Assembly (NCBI GenBank): GCA_041394285.1
Contig: JAWKIL010000001.1
Coordinates: 744,001 to 808,000 of the forward strand
Origin: CADEDH01 sp041394285
GTDB taxonomy: Bacteria > Actinomycetota > Acidimicrobiia > Acidimicrobiales > SZUA-35
Reading direction: 5' to 3'
Length of the DNA stretch: 64,000 nt
A program made the position numbers and the translations under genes. The notes beneath the pieces are model-generated. The model saw only the letters and a list, made by a program, of their open reading frames with translations, did not search any database and was not told the DNA's origin. Positions 25,329 through 34,562 of the stretch are shown here, one piece after another. Position 1 is the stretch's first letter. The number at the start of each line of letters is the position of its first letter.

Positions 25329-27023
25329 TCAGCCCTCCAGGAGCTGCTGGCGCAGCTTGAACTTCTGGATCTTGCCCGAGGGGGTCTTGGGCATCTCGTC
25401 CACCACGGCCAGCCGCTCGGGCCAGAACTGCTTGGCCGTGCCCGACTCATCCAGGAACACCGTCAGCTCGGCCAGCACGGGGGCCGCTCCGCCGCTGGCC
25501 ACCGTGATCACGGCGCAGGCCCGCTCACCCAGGCGATCGTCGGGGACACCGACGATGGCCACCTCGGCCACCTTGGGATGGGTGTAGAGCAGGGCTTCGA
25601 TCTCGGCCACCGGGATGTTCTCACCGCCCCGGATCACGAGGTCCTTGGTGCGGCCCACGATGCGGATCCCGCCGTCGGGGCGGAGGCGGGCCACGTCGCC
25701 GGTGTCGAACCAGTCGTTGTCGGGGGAGGCGGCGGCGTAGAGGTCGGGCCGGTGGAAGTAGCCCAGGGCCTGGCTCGGACCCCGGCACTGGAGGTCACCC
25801 GATTCGCCCGGGGCCACCGGCTGGCGATCGGCGTCGAGGATCCGGATCTCCATCCAGTCCACCGGGGTGCCGTCGGAGTCCGACACCAGCTCCACCGGGT
25901 CACCGGGCCGGGTGGTGGTCACCACCATGTTCTCGGTCATGCCCCACACCGCGACCAGCTCGGCCCCCAACACCTCCTTGGCCTCCACCACCACGTGGGG
26001 CGGGATGGCGGCGCCGCCGCACACGAAGAACCGGAACGTCGACAGGTCCCGGGGCCGGCGGCGTTGGGCCGCCACCATGTCCATCACGAAGGCGGTGGCC
26101 GACACCGTCCAGGCCACGCCCTCCCGTTCCACCGCGTCGAGCATCCCCTCCGCGTTCCACAGGTCCTGGTAGACGATCTTCTGGCCCAGGGCCAGGGGCT
26201 TCACCATGCCGTAGCCGAAGCCGGTCTGGTGGGCCAGGGTCGACGCCATGAAGCACACGTCGTCGGCGCCCAGGCCGTAGACCTCGTCGATGTTGCGGGA
26301 GCCGGAGTGGATCGTGTTGTGGCTGTGGATCACGCCCTTGGGCTCGCCCGTGGTTCCCGATGTGAACTGCACCTGCACCACGTCGTCGGCCCGGCTGCGT
26401 CGGGCCTCGAGCTCAGCCGCCAGGGCCGGGTCGTCCTCCCACGGGCGGTCCACGAAGTGCTCCCGGAACGACAGCGCCCCGTCGGTGCGGTCGCCCACCA
26501 CCACCACGTGCTGGAGCGCCTCCACCGTGCCCAGCAGGTCGAGGGCCATGGCGGCGTGGTCGTGGTCGCGGAAGCGGTCGGGGACGATCAGCACCCGGGA
26601 GGCGGTGCGGCCCAGGATGAACTCGAGCTCCCGGTGGCGGAAGATCGGGACCAGGGGGTTGACGATGCCGCCGGCCCGCAGGATGCCGTAGACCAGGGCC
26701 GGGAACTCCCAGCTGTTGGGCAGCTGGAGCGACACGGCGTCGCCCTTCTGGACCCCCAGGTCGATGAGGGCGCCAGCGAAACGACGGCTCAGTTGCTCCA
26801 GCTCGGCATAGGTATGACGCTCGGGTTCACCGCCGCCGGTGTGGTAGCTGACGATGGCGGTGGCGTCGGGTCGGGCCGCCACCTGGGCCAGGAAGTCGTC
26901 GACCAGGGTGGCCTCCCGCCACCAGCCCCGTTGGTAGTACTCGGCCACGGTCTCGGCCGGGATGTCCCGGCGGCCGGGGAACGGGGCGGGTGAGTCGGGG
27001 AGCGGGGTGACCGGGCTGCTCAT
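25329..27023 (-). CDS. AMP-dependent acyl-CoA synthetase (ANL superfamily)
   Basis: Activates a carboxylic acid to its CoA thioester through an acyl-adenylate; 564 aa. The phosphate loop is TSGTTGEPKG (221-230), the A5 motif WGMTE (360-364), the hinge region includes FDTGDVARLRPDG, and the catalytic lysine is K551 in PSGKIQK. The ATG (27021-27023) lies 8 nt after TAGGTT, a near-leaderless arrangement; the long upstream frame is antisense to the next gene and rejected. Substrate class is probably medium-chain, cyclic or aromatic acids (inference). Confidence 0.92.
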   Translation of the reverse strand: MSSPVTPLPDSPAPFPGRRDIPAETVAEYYQRGWWREATLVDDFLAQVAARPDATAIVSYHTGGGEPERHTYAELEQLSRRFAGALIDLGVQKGDAVSLQLPNSWEFPALVYGILRAGGIVNPLVPIFRHRELEFILGRTASRVLIVPDRFRDHDHAAMALDLLGTVEALQHVVVVGDRTDGALSFREHFVDRPWEDDPALAAELEARRSRADDVVQVQFTSGTTGEPKGVIHSHNTIHSGSRNIDEVYGLGADDVCFMASTLAHQTGFGYGMVKPLALGQKIVYQDLWNAEGMLDAVEREGVAWTVSATAFVMDMVAAQRRRPRDLSTFRFFVCGGAAIPPHVVVEAKEVLGAELVAVWGMTENMVVTTTRPGDPVELVSDSDGTPVDWMEIRILDADRQPVAPGESGDLQCRGPSQALGYFHRPDLYAAASPDNDWFDTGDVARLRPDGGIRIVGRTKDLVIRGGENIPVAEIEALLYTHPKVAEVAIVGVPDDRLGERACAVITVASGGAAPVLAELTVFLDESGTAKQFWPERLAVVDEMPKTPSGKIQKFKLRQQLLEG

Positions 27024-27183
27024 GACCCCGCAACCTAGTACGGCGGGCGCTGCGTGTCGGCTTCGTCGGGCCGGGCCTGGAGGGGCCGTTCGGCCCATTT
27101 CCCGCAAGGTGGGGCCTGGGCCGTCCGATACCTGCCGTCGACACCGATGGCCGCGCGCCGCCAAGCAGTTTAGGAGCCGAGCC

Positions 27184-27867
27184 TTGCTCTCCGAGATCAC
27201 CACGTTCCTGGCCACCACCACCGGCAAGGTGGTGCTGGGCGCCACCGTGGCCGCCGCCAGCGTGGGCGGGGCCCAGGCGGCCAACGTGGTCGAGATCCCG
27301 GGGCTGCCGGCGTCCGACGCCTCCTCGGTGGTGACGCCCGACGCCGGCAGCAGCCCCGACACCACCCGGGAGCCGACCACCACCACCGGGCCGGCGACCG
27401 AGGCCAGCGAGCCCACCACCGGTGCCACCGATTCGCCCCACACCGACGCCTCCGACGAGGGCAGCGACCCCTCGACCTCCGAGGCGGACGACGACGGCAA
27501 CCACGGCGACGACGTGTCGGCCGCCGCCCACGGCGACACCGAGGGCTGCGAGCACGGCAAGACCGTGTCGTCGGTGGCCTCGGCCGGCCACTCGGACCAC
27601 CACGGTGGGGGAAGCGACGACGGCTGCGACCACCACGACGATGACGACGAGGCCGTCGCCGGCACCGCCACCTCGATCGACGACGACGAGCACGACGACG
27701 GGCACGAGGACGGGCACGGGTCCTCCGACCGCCACGGTGGCTCCAAGGAGACGACCACCACCGCCTCGGCCCCGGCCTCCAACGACGCCAACCAGAGCGG
27801 CAGCTCGGGCAAGGGCTCGGGCGGCGGCGGCAAGAGCGACGACGACGATCACGGCGACGACGACTGA
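27184..27867 (+). CDS. Exported low-complexity protein rich in His and Asp
   Basis: A 227 aa protein with no family I recognise. The TTG start (27184) follows TAGGAG by 7 nt. Residues 1-33 form a signal-like segment (TGKVVLGATVAAASVGGAQA), followed by Thr/Pro/Ser-rich sequence and then clusters such as HSDHHGG, CDHHDDDDE and HDDGHEDGHG. The acidic His clusters and two cysteines suggest binding of divalent metal ions outside the membrane, but this is inference. The Gly/Ser/Asp tail is typical of exposed linkers. It is divergent from the acyl-CoA synthetase gene. Confidence 0.7.
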   Translation: MLSEITTFLATTTGKVVLGATVAAASVGGAQAANVVEIPGLPASDASSVVTPDAGSSPDTTREPTTTTGPATEASEPTTGATDSPHTDASDEGSDPSTSEADDDGNHGDDVSAAAHGDTEGCEHGKTVSSVASAGHSDHHGGGSDDGCDHHDDDDEAVAGTATSIDDDEHDDGHEDGHGSSDRHGGSKETTTTASAPASNDANQSGSSGKGSGGGGKSDDDDHGDDD

Positions 27868-27932
27868 GCCGGTGCCGCCCGGTGCCCGCCCCCCCCTCGG
27901 CGGCGGGCTCGAACCGGCGGTGGCCGCCGACC

Positions 27933-27938
27933 TAGCAT
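27933..27938 (+). promoter_or_regulatory. -10 box of the MaoC pair (leaderless)
   Basis: TAGCAT, 6 nt, then ATG at 27945. Confidence 0.6.
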
Positions 27939-27944
27939 CGGGCC

Positions 27945-28466
27945 ATGACGATCGACCAGGGAGCTGCCGGGGCTGCGCCGCCGAGCCTCATCCCGGCCCA
28001 CACGATGGCGCTCGTGGGCTCGGTGCTGCGGGGGCCGGTGACGGCCGAGATCACGGCCAAAGAGGCCCAGCGCTACGCCCAGGCCGTGGGCGACCTCAAC
28101 CCCGTCTACTTCGACGAGGCGGCGGCCCGGGCCGCCGGCCACGACGGCCTCGTGGCCCCGCCCACGTTCGTGCAGTACGCCCTGGTGCAGGGGCGGCCCA
28201 TCGAGGAGACCCGCACCGACGGGCTGTTCCAGGGTGACATCCCGCTCGATCTCGCCGTGCAGCGCACCATGTTCGGCGGCGAGGAGTGGGACTTCCTCGC
28301 CCCGGTGCTGGTGGGCGACCGGATCACGGCCGAGACCCGGCTGGCCGCCCTCGACCAGAAGGAGGGCTCGAAGGGCCCCTTCGTCCGCATCACCCGGGAG
28401 ACCACGTACCGCAACCAGGCCGGTGACGTGGTGGCCCGCACCCGCCAGATCGGGATCGCCCGATGA
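27945..28466 (+). CDS. MaoC-like dehydratase, FAS1-type N-terminal domain protein
   Basis: Half of a heteromeric enoyl-CoA hydratase; 173 aa, hot-dog fold. The segment AVGDLNPVYFDEAAARAAGH aligns with the hydratase-2 motif, but the catalytic histidine position carries Y/F, so this is likely the non-catalytic or substrate-binding half. The next gene starts inside its stop (ATGA) and supplies the partner. The organisation recalls HadA/HadB and ChsH1/ChsH2-type pairs in actinobacteria (family knowledge). Confidence 0.87.
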   Translation: MTIDQGAAGAAPPSLIPAHTMALVGSVLRGPVTAEITAKEAQRYAQAVGDLNPVYFDEAAARAAGHDGLVAPPTFVQYALVQGRPIEETRTDGLFQGDIPLDLAVQRTMFGGEEWDFLAPVLVGDRITAETRLAALDQKEGSKGPFVRITRETTYRNQAGDVVARTRQIGIAR

Positions 28467-28921
28467 CGCCGGGACGCGCGCCGATGCAAGGCTCCGGGGC
28501 GGCCCGGACCCAACCGTTCATCGAGGACGTGGCCGTGGGGCAGGAGCTGCCGGTCGTCGTCCGCAACGCCAGCCGCGTCCAGCTGTTCCTGTATTCGGCC
28601 GCCACCTGGAACCCACACCGGATCCACTACGACGTCGACTACGCCCGCTTCGAGGGCCATCCCGACGTGATCGTCCACGGTCCGCTGCAGGGAGCCTGGC
28701 TCAGCCAGTACGTGACCGACTGGGCCGGGCCCCGAGGGCGGATCCTGGGCCTGTCGTGGCAGAACCGGGCGTCGGCCCTGCCCGAGCTCGACTACGAGTT
28801 CCGGGGCCGGGTCACCGCGGTGGAAGGCGACGTGGTGTCACTGGACGTGTGGGAGCAGACCCCCGAGGGGGCCGTGCTCATGCCCGGCCAGGCCACCGTC
28901 CGGCTGCCCAACCGGAGCTAG
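28463..28921 (+). CDS. MaoC-like dehydratase, catalytic-half partner
   Basis: A 152 aa hot-dog hydratase. The motif TWNPHRIHYDVDYAR keeps the histidine of the hydratase-2 site, but the usual aspartate before x-N-P is a threonine. GHPDVIVHGPLQ is the conserved second strand. It probably hydrates 2-enoyl-CoA as a heterodimer with the preceding protein. Its TAG stop shares the palindrome CTAG with the stop of the convergent hydratase gene. Confidence 0.85.
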   Translation: MTPGRAPMQGSGAARTQPFIEDVAVGQELPVVVRNASRVQLFLYSAATWNPHRIHYDVDYARFEGHPDVIVHGPLQGAWLSQYVTDWAGPRGRILGLSWQNRASALPELDYEFRGRVTAVEGDVVSLDVWEQTPEGAVLMPGQATVRLPNRS

Positions 28922-29706
28922 CGGCCCTCGAACTTCGGCTCCCGCTTCTCCTGGAAGGCCCGGGCCGCCTCGCCGGCGTCCTTGGAGCGCATGGTGGCGC
29001 CCTCCATCGACAGCGACAGCGGCAGGATCTGGGCCGACACCGACCGCAGCCAGTTGTTGATCGGCACCTTGGAGGCGGCGATGGCCAGGCCGGGGCCGGC
29101 CGCCAGCCGGTCGGCGATGGCCAGGGCCTCGTCGAGGAGCTTGTCGTCGTCGACCACGAAGTTCACCAGGCCCATGCGCTCGGCCTCCTCCGCCTTCAGC
29201 CGGTCACCCGTCATGAGGTAGTACTTGGCCCGGTTCACGCCCATCAGGAACGGCCAGATCACCTGACCGCCGTCGCCGGCCCCGATGCCCAGCTTCACGT
29301 GGGTGTCGGCGAACACGGCCGAGCGGCCGGCCACCACGATGTCGCACAGCAGCGCCACCGTGGCCCCCAGACCCATGGCGTAGCCGTTGACGGCCGAGAT
29401 GATCGGGATGTGGGCCTCCAGGAGGTGGTCCACGATCATGCGGGCCTCCTCCAGCGTGATCTTGTGGGTGGTGTCGGACCCGGAGCTGAAGTCGCCGCCG
29501 GCGCAGAAGGCCCGGCCGGCGCCGGTGATCACGAGCACCTTCACGTCGCGGTCGTCGTCGGCGTCGCGGGCGATGCGGGACAGCTCGTGGTGCATGTCGC
29601 CGTTCACCGCGTTGAGGCGGTCGGGCCGGTTGAGGGTGGCGATGGCCACCCCGTTCGGCCGCTTCTCGATGGCGATCGTGGTGTAGGTGTCGGCGTTCAA
29701 CGGCAT
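28918..29706 (-). CDS. Enoyl-CoA hydratase/isomerase (crotonase family)
   Basis: Crotonase-fold enzyme of 262 aa. The oxyanion-hole segments are AFCAGGDFS and AVNGYAMGLGATVALLCD; the active-site loop reads GIGAGDGGQVIWP, a variant common in a hydratase subgroup. Start ATG (29704-29706) with AGGGGGAA upstream; a TAGTGT box at 29748-29753 predicts a short leader. It probably handles the same acyl-CoA pathway as the MaoC pair, encoded tail to tail with it. Confidence 0.9.
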   Translation of the reverse strand: MPLNADTYTTIAIEKRPNGVAIATLNRPDRLNAVNGDMHHELSRIARDADDDRDVKVLVITGAGRAFCAGGDFSSGSDTTHKITLEEARMIVDHLLEAHIPIISAVNGYAMGLGATVALLCDIVVAGRSAVFADTHVKLGIGAGDGGQVIWPFLMGVNRAKYYLMTGDRLKAEEAERMGLVNFVVDDDKLLDEALAIADRLAAGPGLAIAASKVPINNWLRSVSAQILPLSLSMEGATMRSKDAGEAARAFQEKREPKFEGR

Positions 29707-29846
29707 GGCTGGATTCCCCCTGCTTCGGCGCGGTGCGGACACCGCCGACACTAGTCCTGCCGGGCGACGGCGCCAGCATGGACGCCACGCCCGCTTGGGC
29801 CGCTCTCACCGTCGGCCGCTACTGTCCGGGGTGGAGGACGCGACCC

Positions 29847-31031
29847 ATGACCACCATCGACACCCCCACCCCGGCCCAGGCGGCACCGGCGTGGCAGCTG
29901 GCCCTGCTGGACCGGATGATCGCCCACCAGCAGGCCGGCAACACCACCGACCTGGCGGCCGAGATGTACCGGAACCCGATCAGCAAGTACGTCGATCCGG
30001 CCCGCTACAGCCGGGAGATCGACGCCCTGTTCCGGGGTCTGCCGCTCGTGGCCTGCCTCTCGGCCGACGTGCGGGAGGCGGGGGACTACGTCACCCTGTC
30101 GGTGGCCGACGTGCCGGTTCTGGTGACCAGGGGAGAAGACGGCGTGCTGCGGGCCTTCCGCAACGTCTGCCGGCACCGGGGGGCCTGTGTGGCCGAAGGG
30201 CGGGGCCGGGTGGCCAAGACGTTCGTCTGCCCCTACCACGCCTGGTCCTACCACCTCGACGGGCGGCTGGTGGCGGCCACCCACCGGGCCGGGTTCGCCG
30301 GGATGGACAAGGCCGACAACGGCCTGTCGCCGGTGGCCTGCGGCGAGGCGGCCGGGATCGTGTTCATCTCGCTGGAGGACGATCCGGCCACGTTCGATGC
30401 CGCCGCCTGGCTGGGTGGCGCCGCCGGTGAGCTCGGGAGCTTCGGCCTGGAGCACTACCACCGCACCGACGTCCGCACGTCGGAGCGGGCCATGAACTGG
30501 AAGCTCATGTTCGACACGTTCGGCGAGGTGTACCACGTCGAGCACCTGCACCGGACCACGATCCATCCGCTGATCCAGTCGAACAACTGCGCCTTCGACA
30601 CCTGGGGCGGTCCCCATGCCCGCCTCGGCATCGCCCGTTGGGCGATGAACGACCAGATCGAACGGCCCCGGGAGGAGCGGGACCTGCTCAGCGCCGCCAC
30701 CCTCCTGTACTATCTCCTGCCCAACACCCTGTTGATCCAGCAGGTCGACCATGTGGAGCTGTACCAGATCTTCCCCGACGGCCCGGGCCGGTGCCGGGCC
30801 GTGATCTCGCTCTACGCTCCGGAAGAGCCGGCCACCGACAAGGTCCGGGAGTACTGGACGCGGAACCTCGATCTGCTGGTCAAGGTCACCGAGACCGAGG
30901 ACTTCGTGATGTGCGAGCAGATCCAGCGGTCGTTCGCTTCCGGGGCCCAGGAGGCCATCCAGTTCGGGCGGAACGAACCGGCCCTGATCCACTACCACTC
31001 CACGCTCGACGACCTCCTGGGCCAGCGCTGA
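29847..31031 (+). CDS. Rieske-type aromatic ring-hydroxylating oxygenase, alpha-subunit family
   Basis: A 394 aa Rieske oxygenase. The [2Fe-2S] site is C-R-H and C-P-Y-H in VCRHRGACV and FVCPYHAW; the mononuclear iron histidines lie in DTFGEVYHVEHLH. No beta subunit is adjacent, as in alpha-only monooxygenases or demethylases. The ATG follows GGAGG by 9 nt; the longer frame from 29733 is rejected. Substrate may be an aromatic acid, quaternary amine or lipid; undecided. Confidence 0.9.
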   Translation: MTTIDTPTPAQAAPAWQLALLDRMIAHQQAGNTTDLAAEMYRNPISKYVDPARYSREIDALFRGLPLVACLSADVREAGDYVTLSVADVPVLVTRGEDGVLRAFRNVCRHRGACVAEGRGRVAKTFVCPYHAWSYHLDGRLVAATHRAGFAGMDKADNGLSPVACGEAAGIVFISLEDDPATFDAAAWLGGAAGELGSFGLEHYHRTDVRTSERAMNWKLMFDTFGEVYHVEHLHRTTIHPLIQSNNCAFDTWGGPHARLGIARWAMNDQIERPREERDLLSAATLLYYLLPNTLLIQQVDHVELYQIFPDGPGRCRAVISLYAPEEPATDKVREYWTRNLDLLVKVTETEDFVMCEQIQRSFASGAQEAIQFGRNEPALIHYHSTLDDLLGQR

Positions 31032-31039
31032 CCGGTCCG

Positions 31040-31097
31040 ATCCGAGGCCCGGGGCCGTCACCGGCGACAGCCACGGCCTCGGGCATCAGAACCGGAA
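31040..31097. repeat. Family II-like palindrome C between convergent genes
   Basis: CCGAGGCC (31042-31049) pairs with GGCCTCGG (31075-31082) around GGGGCCGTCACCGGCGACAG, the core seen in elements A and B. GCATCAGA follows at 31083, matching an outer arm of element A, but its left partner is degenerate. It fills most of the 69 bp between convergent stops and is a terminator candidate. Confidence 0.55.
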
Positions 31098-31100
31098 CCG

Positions 31101-34100
31101 TCAGGGACGGAAGCCGATCGGGCGGGGCACCAGCATCGCCGGGGCCGACACCAGCCGGTAGGCGGTGGACAGCCACTCGCAGATGAGGGTCCGGGTGTCT
31201 CGGGGGTCGATCATCTCCTCCATCTGGAACCGGTTGAGGGGTCCGATCGGGCCCCGGGCGCTCTCGATCCGGGCCTCCAGCTCGGCCCGGAGGGCCACCG
31301 GATCGGCGGCCTCGGCCAGCTGGCGCTTGTAGGCGGCCTCGATGCCGCCCTCGGGCGGGATGCCGCCCACGTCGGCCGCCGGCCACGCCACCCGGACGGC
31401 GGGTGTCGAGCGGGGCGTCGCCCAGTTATTGCCGGCGACGCCGAAGCTGCGCCGCATGATCACGGTGAAGATCGGCACCTGCACCTGGGCGAAGGCCACC
31501 ATCCACTCCGCCCCCTTGCGGATGGTGCCGTTGATCTCGTGCTCCAGGCCCACGGCGAAGCCGGGGTTGTCGACCAGGTTGAGCACCGGGATGTGGAACA
31601 GGTCGCACAGGTCGAGGTGGCGGCGGAGCTTGTCGCAGCCGTCGGCGGTGAGGGCGCCGCCGTTGACGTGGCGGCTGTCGGAGGCGATGACCCCCATCGG
31701 GTGGCCGTTGAACCGCACGAAGCCGGTGACCTGGTCGGTGCCCCAGAGCGGGCCGACCTCGAAGAACGACCCGCTGTCGGCCATCAGCTCGATGGCCCGG
31801 CGGACGTCGAAGGTGGTGGTGCGCTTGCGGGGGATCAGATCGAGCAGCTCGTCGTCCCGCCGGTCGGGGGCGTTGCCGGCTCCCGGCGTGATCACGGGCG
31901 GCGCCTCGTAGACGCTGGACGGGAGGTACGACAGGAACCGGCGGGTCTGCTCCAGTGCCTCCTCCTCGGTCTCGGCCAGGTTGTCGACCGACCCGTTACG
32001 GCAGTGGATCCTCCAGTCGCCCAGGTCCTCCTTGGTGATCTCGTAGCCCATGGCGTGGCTCACCACCGGCGGGCCGGCCACGAACAGCTGGGCTATGTCG
32101 CGCACCATCACCGAGAAGTGGCCGAGCACGGCCTTGGCCGCCCCGATGCCCACCACGCTGCCCAGCAGCACGTTGACCACCGGCACGGTGGCCAGCTGGC
32201 GGGTGTAGTCGGTGGAGCCCAGGTGGCCGGGCAGGAACGACCCGCCCCCGCCCGACACCCGGGGTCGGCCGGCGGTGATGGCGCCCCGGCTCTCCTGGGC
32301 CGCGCTCTCGCCCGCCTTGCGCTGCTCGGGCACCATGGCCGCCACCGAGCCGCCGCCCGACGAACCGTCGAGGAGGCGGACCGACGGCACCCGCAGCTCC
32401 ATCGACAGACGGTCGAGGTAGAGGCTCTTCTGGGCGATGGCGCCGTCGGCGTGGCCACCCCGGGACGTGAAGTCGTCGGCGCACACCACGGCCTGGCGGC
32501 CCTCGACGGTGCCCCACCCCCCGACGTGGTTGGCCGGGGTGAAGGCCTCGATCTGGCCGTCGGGGCCGTACGAGGCGAAGCCGGCGATGCTGCCCACCTC
32601 CCGGAACGAGCCCTCGTCGAGCAGGAGGTCGATCCTCTCCCGGCACGTCAGCTTGCCCCGGTTGCGTTGGCGGACCACACCGGGGTCGTCGGAGCCGGGG
32701 GCCAGGCGTTCCAGAGCCAGGCGATGGAGGGTGCCGATGTCGTCGATGAGATGGGACCACGTCTGATCGGGGGCCTTGGCCGCCGGGGCGGCCCCGTTGC
32801 CGTTGCCGGCCGGGGCCGCGGCCGGGTCGATCACGGCCACCACCTGACCGGCGCCGAGAATGTCGCCCGGGGCCAGATCCTGCACCGCCGTCACCACCCC
32901 GGCACAGGGGGCGGTGATCAGGGTCTCCATCTTCATGGCCGTGACCACCAGCACGGTGTCGCCGGCCGCCACGGCGTCGCCCACGGCGGCCCGCACCTCG
33001 ATCACCGAGCTGGCCATGGGGCACTCGACCCCCTGGTGGCTCTCGGGCACCGGTAGGGAGGGTGCGCGGGGGCCGGCCGCTGGGGCCACCGGGCCCGCCG
33101 GCCCGCCGCCGCCCCCGGCTCCCACCAGCACCGCGGCCTGGGCGCTGAGCAGAGCGACGACGCCACCGGAGTCGCCGTTGCGGTTGCCGTCGGCGCCGGC
33201 CGGGGCAGAAGCCGCCAGCTCGGCCAGGAGGGTGGTGCGAGCGTCGCCCGCCCGCACCGTCGGGTGCTCGCAGATGGCCTGGAGCTCGGCCAGGTTGGTG
33301 GGGAGACCGTCGATGTGGAACTCGGCCAGGGCCCGCCCGGTGCGCTCCAGGGCCGACACCAGTGTGCCGGCCGAGCTCGACGAGCCGATCACCTTGGCCA
33401 GCAGGGGGTCGAACTGGGGGGCCGGGGCGTAGCCGGCGTAGCCGCAGGCGTCGACCCGGACGCCGGGCCCGGCCGGCTCCTTGTAGGCGGTGATGGTGCC
33501 GGCGCCCCGGGCCACCACGCGGGCCTGCACGGCGTAGCCCCGGGGCGACGGTACCGCCGCCTGGGTGCCGAGCCCGAGCGAGGACAGCGACGCGCCGGCC
33601 GCCACCTGGAACTGGGCCTCCACCAGGTCCACCCCGGTGACCTGCTCGGTGATCGTGTGCTCCACCTGGATGCGGGGGTTGCACTCGATGAAGAAGTAGC
33701 GGCCGGTCTCCGGCTCCACCAGGAACTCGACGGTGCCGGCGTTGCGGTAGCCGCCGCCCGCCACCAGGCGCACGGCGTCGGCCAGGATCCGGGTGCGGAC
33801 CTGGTCGTCGAGGCCGGGAGCGGGGGCGATCTCCACCACCTTCTGGTTGCGCTGCTGGATCGAGCAGTCCCGCTCCCACAGGTGCACCACGTTGCCGTCG
33901 CCGTCGGCCAGCACCTGGACCTCGATGTGGCGGGGCCGGGAGACCAGCTGTTCCAGGAACACGGTGCCGTCGCCGAAGGCGGCCTGGGCCTCGCTGCGGC
34001 ACCGTTCGAAGGCCTCGGGCAGCTCGTCGGGACCGGCCACGGCCCGCATGCCCCGGCCTCCGCCCCCGGCTGCGGCCTTCAGCATGACCGGGTAGCCCAC

Positions 34101-34562
34101 CGTGTCGGCGGCGGCCGCCGCCTCCTCGGCCGAGGCCAGCGGGCCGCTACCGGCCACCACCGGGATGTCGAGCGAATGGGCCAGGGCCCGGGCCCGGGTC
34201 TTGTCGCCGAACAGGGCGAGCGTGTCGGCCGACGGGCCGACGAAGGTGATGCCGGCCTCGGCGCAGCGACGGGCCAGCTCCGGGCTCTCGGCCAGGAAGC
34301 CGTAGCCGGGGTGGACGCAGTCGCAGCCCTCGGCCTGGGCGGCGGCCACGATGCCGGCGGCGTCGAGGTAGGCGGCGACGGGATCGGCGGGGGAGCCGCC
34401 GGTCAGCTCCCGGGAGCGGGTGGCGGCCCGGGTGTGGAGCGACAGGGCGTCGGCCGGCGGGTGCACCGCCACGGACTCGATGCCGAGAGCGGCGGCCGCC
34501 TTGGCGATCCGGATGGCGATCTCACCCCGGTTGGCGATCAGGACCCGTGCGAGCTGTCCCAT
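31101..34562 (-). CDS. Single-chain biotin-dependent acyl-CoA carboxylase (BC-BCCP-CT fusion)
   Basis: A 1153 aa enzyme that carboxylates an acyl-CoA using ATP and bicarbonate. Order: biotin carboxylase (1-450; GGGGRGM at 166-172, FIECNPRIQVEH at 291-302, with C in place of the usual M), an Ala/Pro/Gly linker, biotinyl domain with the biotin lysine K544 in AMKM, and carboxyltransferase (about 610-1153) with GGGGSFLPGH and SFGVAGNNWATP. Most actinobacterial carboxylases split these over two or three genes; long-chain acyl-CoA carboxylases are single-chain (family knowledge). Start ATG 34562 with GGGAAG upstream. Substrate undecided (propionyl, long-chain or branched). Confidence 0.92.
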   Translation of the reverse strand: MGQLARVLIANRGEIAIRIAKAAAALGIESVAVHPPADALSLHTRAATRSRELTGGSPADPVAAYLDAAGIVAAAQAEGCDCVHPGYGFLAESPELARRCAEAGITFVGPSADTLALFGDKTRARALAHSLDIPVVAGSGPLASAEEAAAAADTVGYPVMLKAAAGGGGRGMRAVAGPDELPEAFERCRSEAQAAFGDGTVFLEQLVSRPRHIEVQVLADGDGNVVHLWERDCSIQQRNQKVVEIAPAPGLDDQVRTRILADAVRLVAGGGYRNAGTVEFLVEPETGRYFFIECNPRIQVEHTITEQVTGVDLVEAQFQVAAGASLSSLGLGTQAAVPSPRGYAVQARVVARGAGTITAYKEPAGPGVRVDACGYAGYAPAPQFDPLLAKVIGSSSSAGTLVSALERTGRALAEFHIDGLPTNLAELQAICEHPTVRAGDARTTLLAELAASAPAGADGNRNGDSGGVVALLSAQAAVLVGAGGGGGPAGPVAPAAGPRAPSLPVPESHQGVECPMASSVIEVRAAVGDAVAAGDTVLVVTAMKMETLITAPCAGVVTAVQDLAPGDILGAGQVVAVIDPAAAPAGNGNGAAPAAKAPDQTWSHLIDDIGTLHRLALERLAPGSDDPGVVRQRNRGKLTCRERIDLLLDEGSFREVGSIAGFASYGPDGQIEAFTPANHVGGWGTVEGRQAVVCADDFTSRGGHADGAIAQKSLYLDRLSMELRVPSVRLLDGSSGGGSVAAMVPEQRKAGESAAQESRGAITAGRPRVSGGGGSFLPGHLGSTDYTRQLATVPVVNVLLGSVVGIGAAKAVLGHFSVMVRDIAQLFVAGPPVVSHAMGYEITKEDLGDWRIHCRNGSVDNLAETEEEALEQTRRFLSYLPSSVYEAPPVITPGAGNAPDRRDDELLDLIPRKRTTTFDVRRAIELMADSGSFFEVGPLWGTDQVTGFVRFNGHPMGVIASDSRHVNGGALTADGCDKLRRHLDLCDLFHIPVLNLVDNPGFAVGLEHEINGTIRKGAEWMVAFAQVQVPIFTVIMRRSFGVAGNNWATPRSTPAVRVAWPAADVGGIPPEGGIEAAYKRQLAEAADPVALRAELEARIESARGPIGPLNRFQMEEMIDPRDTRTLICEWLSTAYRLVSAPAMLVPRPIGFRP

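Noticed and set aside
27024..27833. Upstream extension of the acyl-CoA synthetase
   Set aside because: The extension is the antisense of the His/Asp-rich gene; start at 27023 is set by family length and a TAGGTT box.
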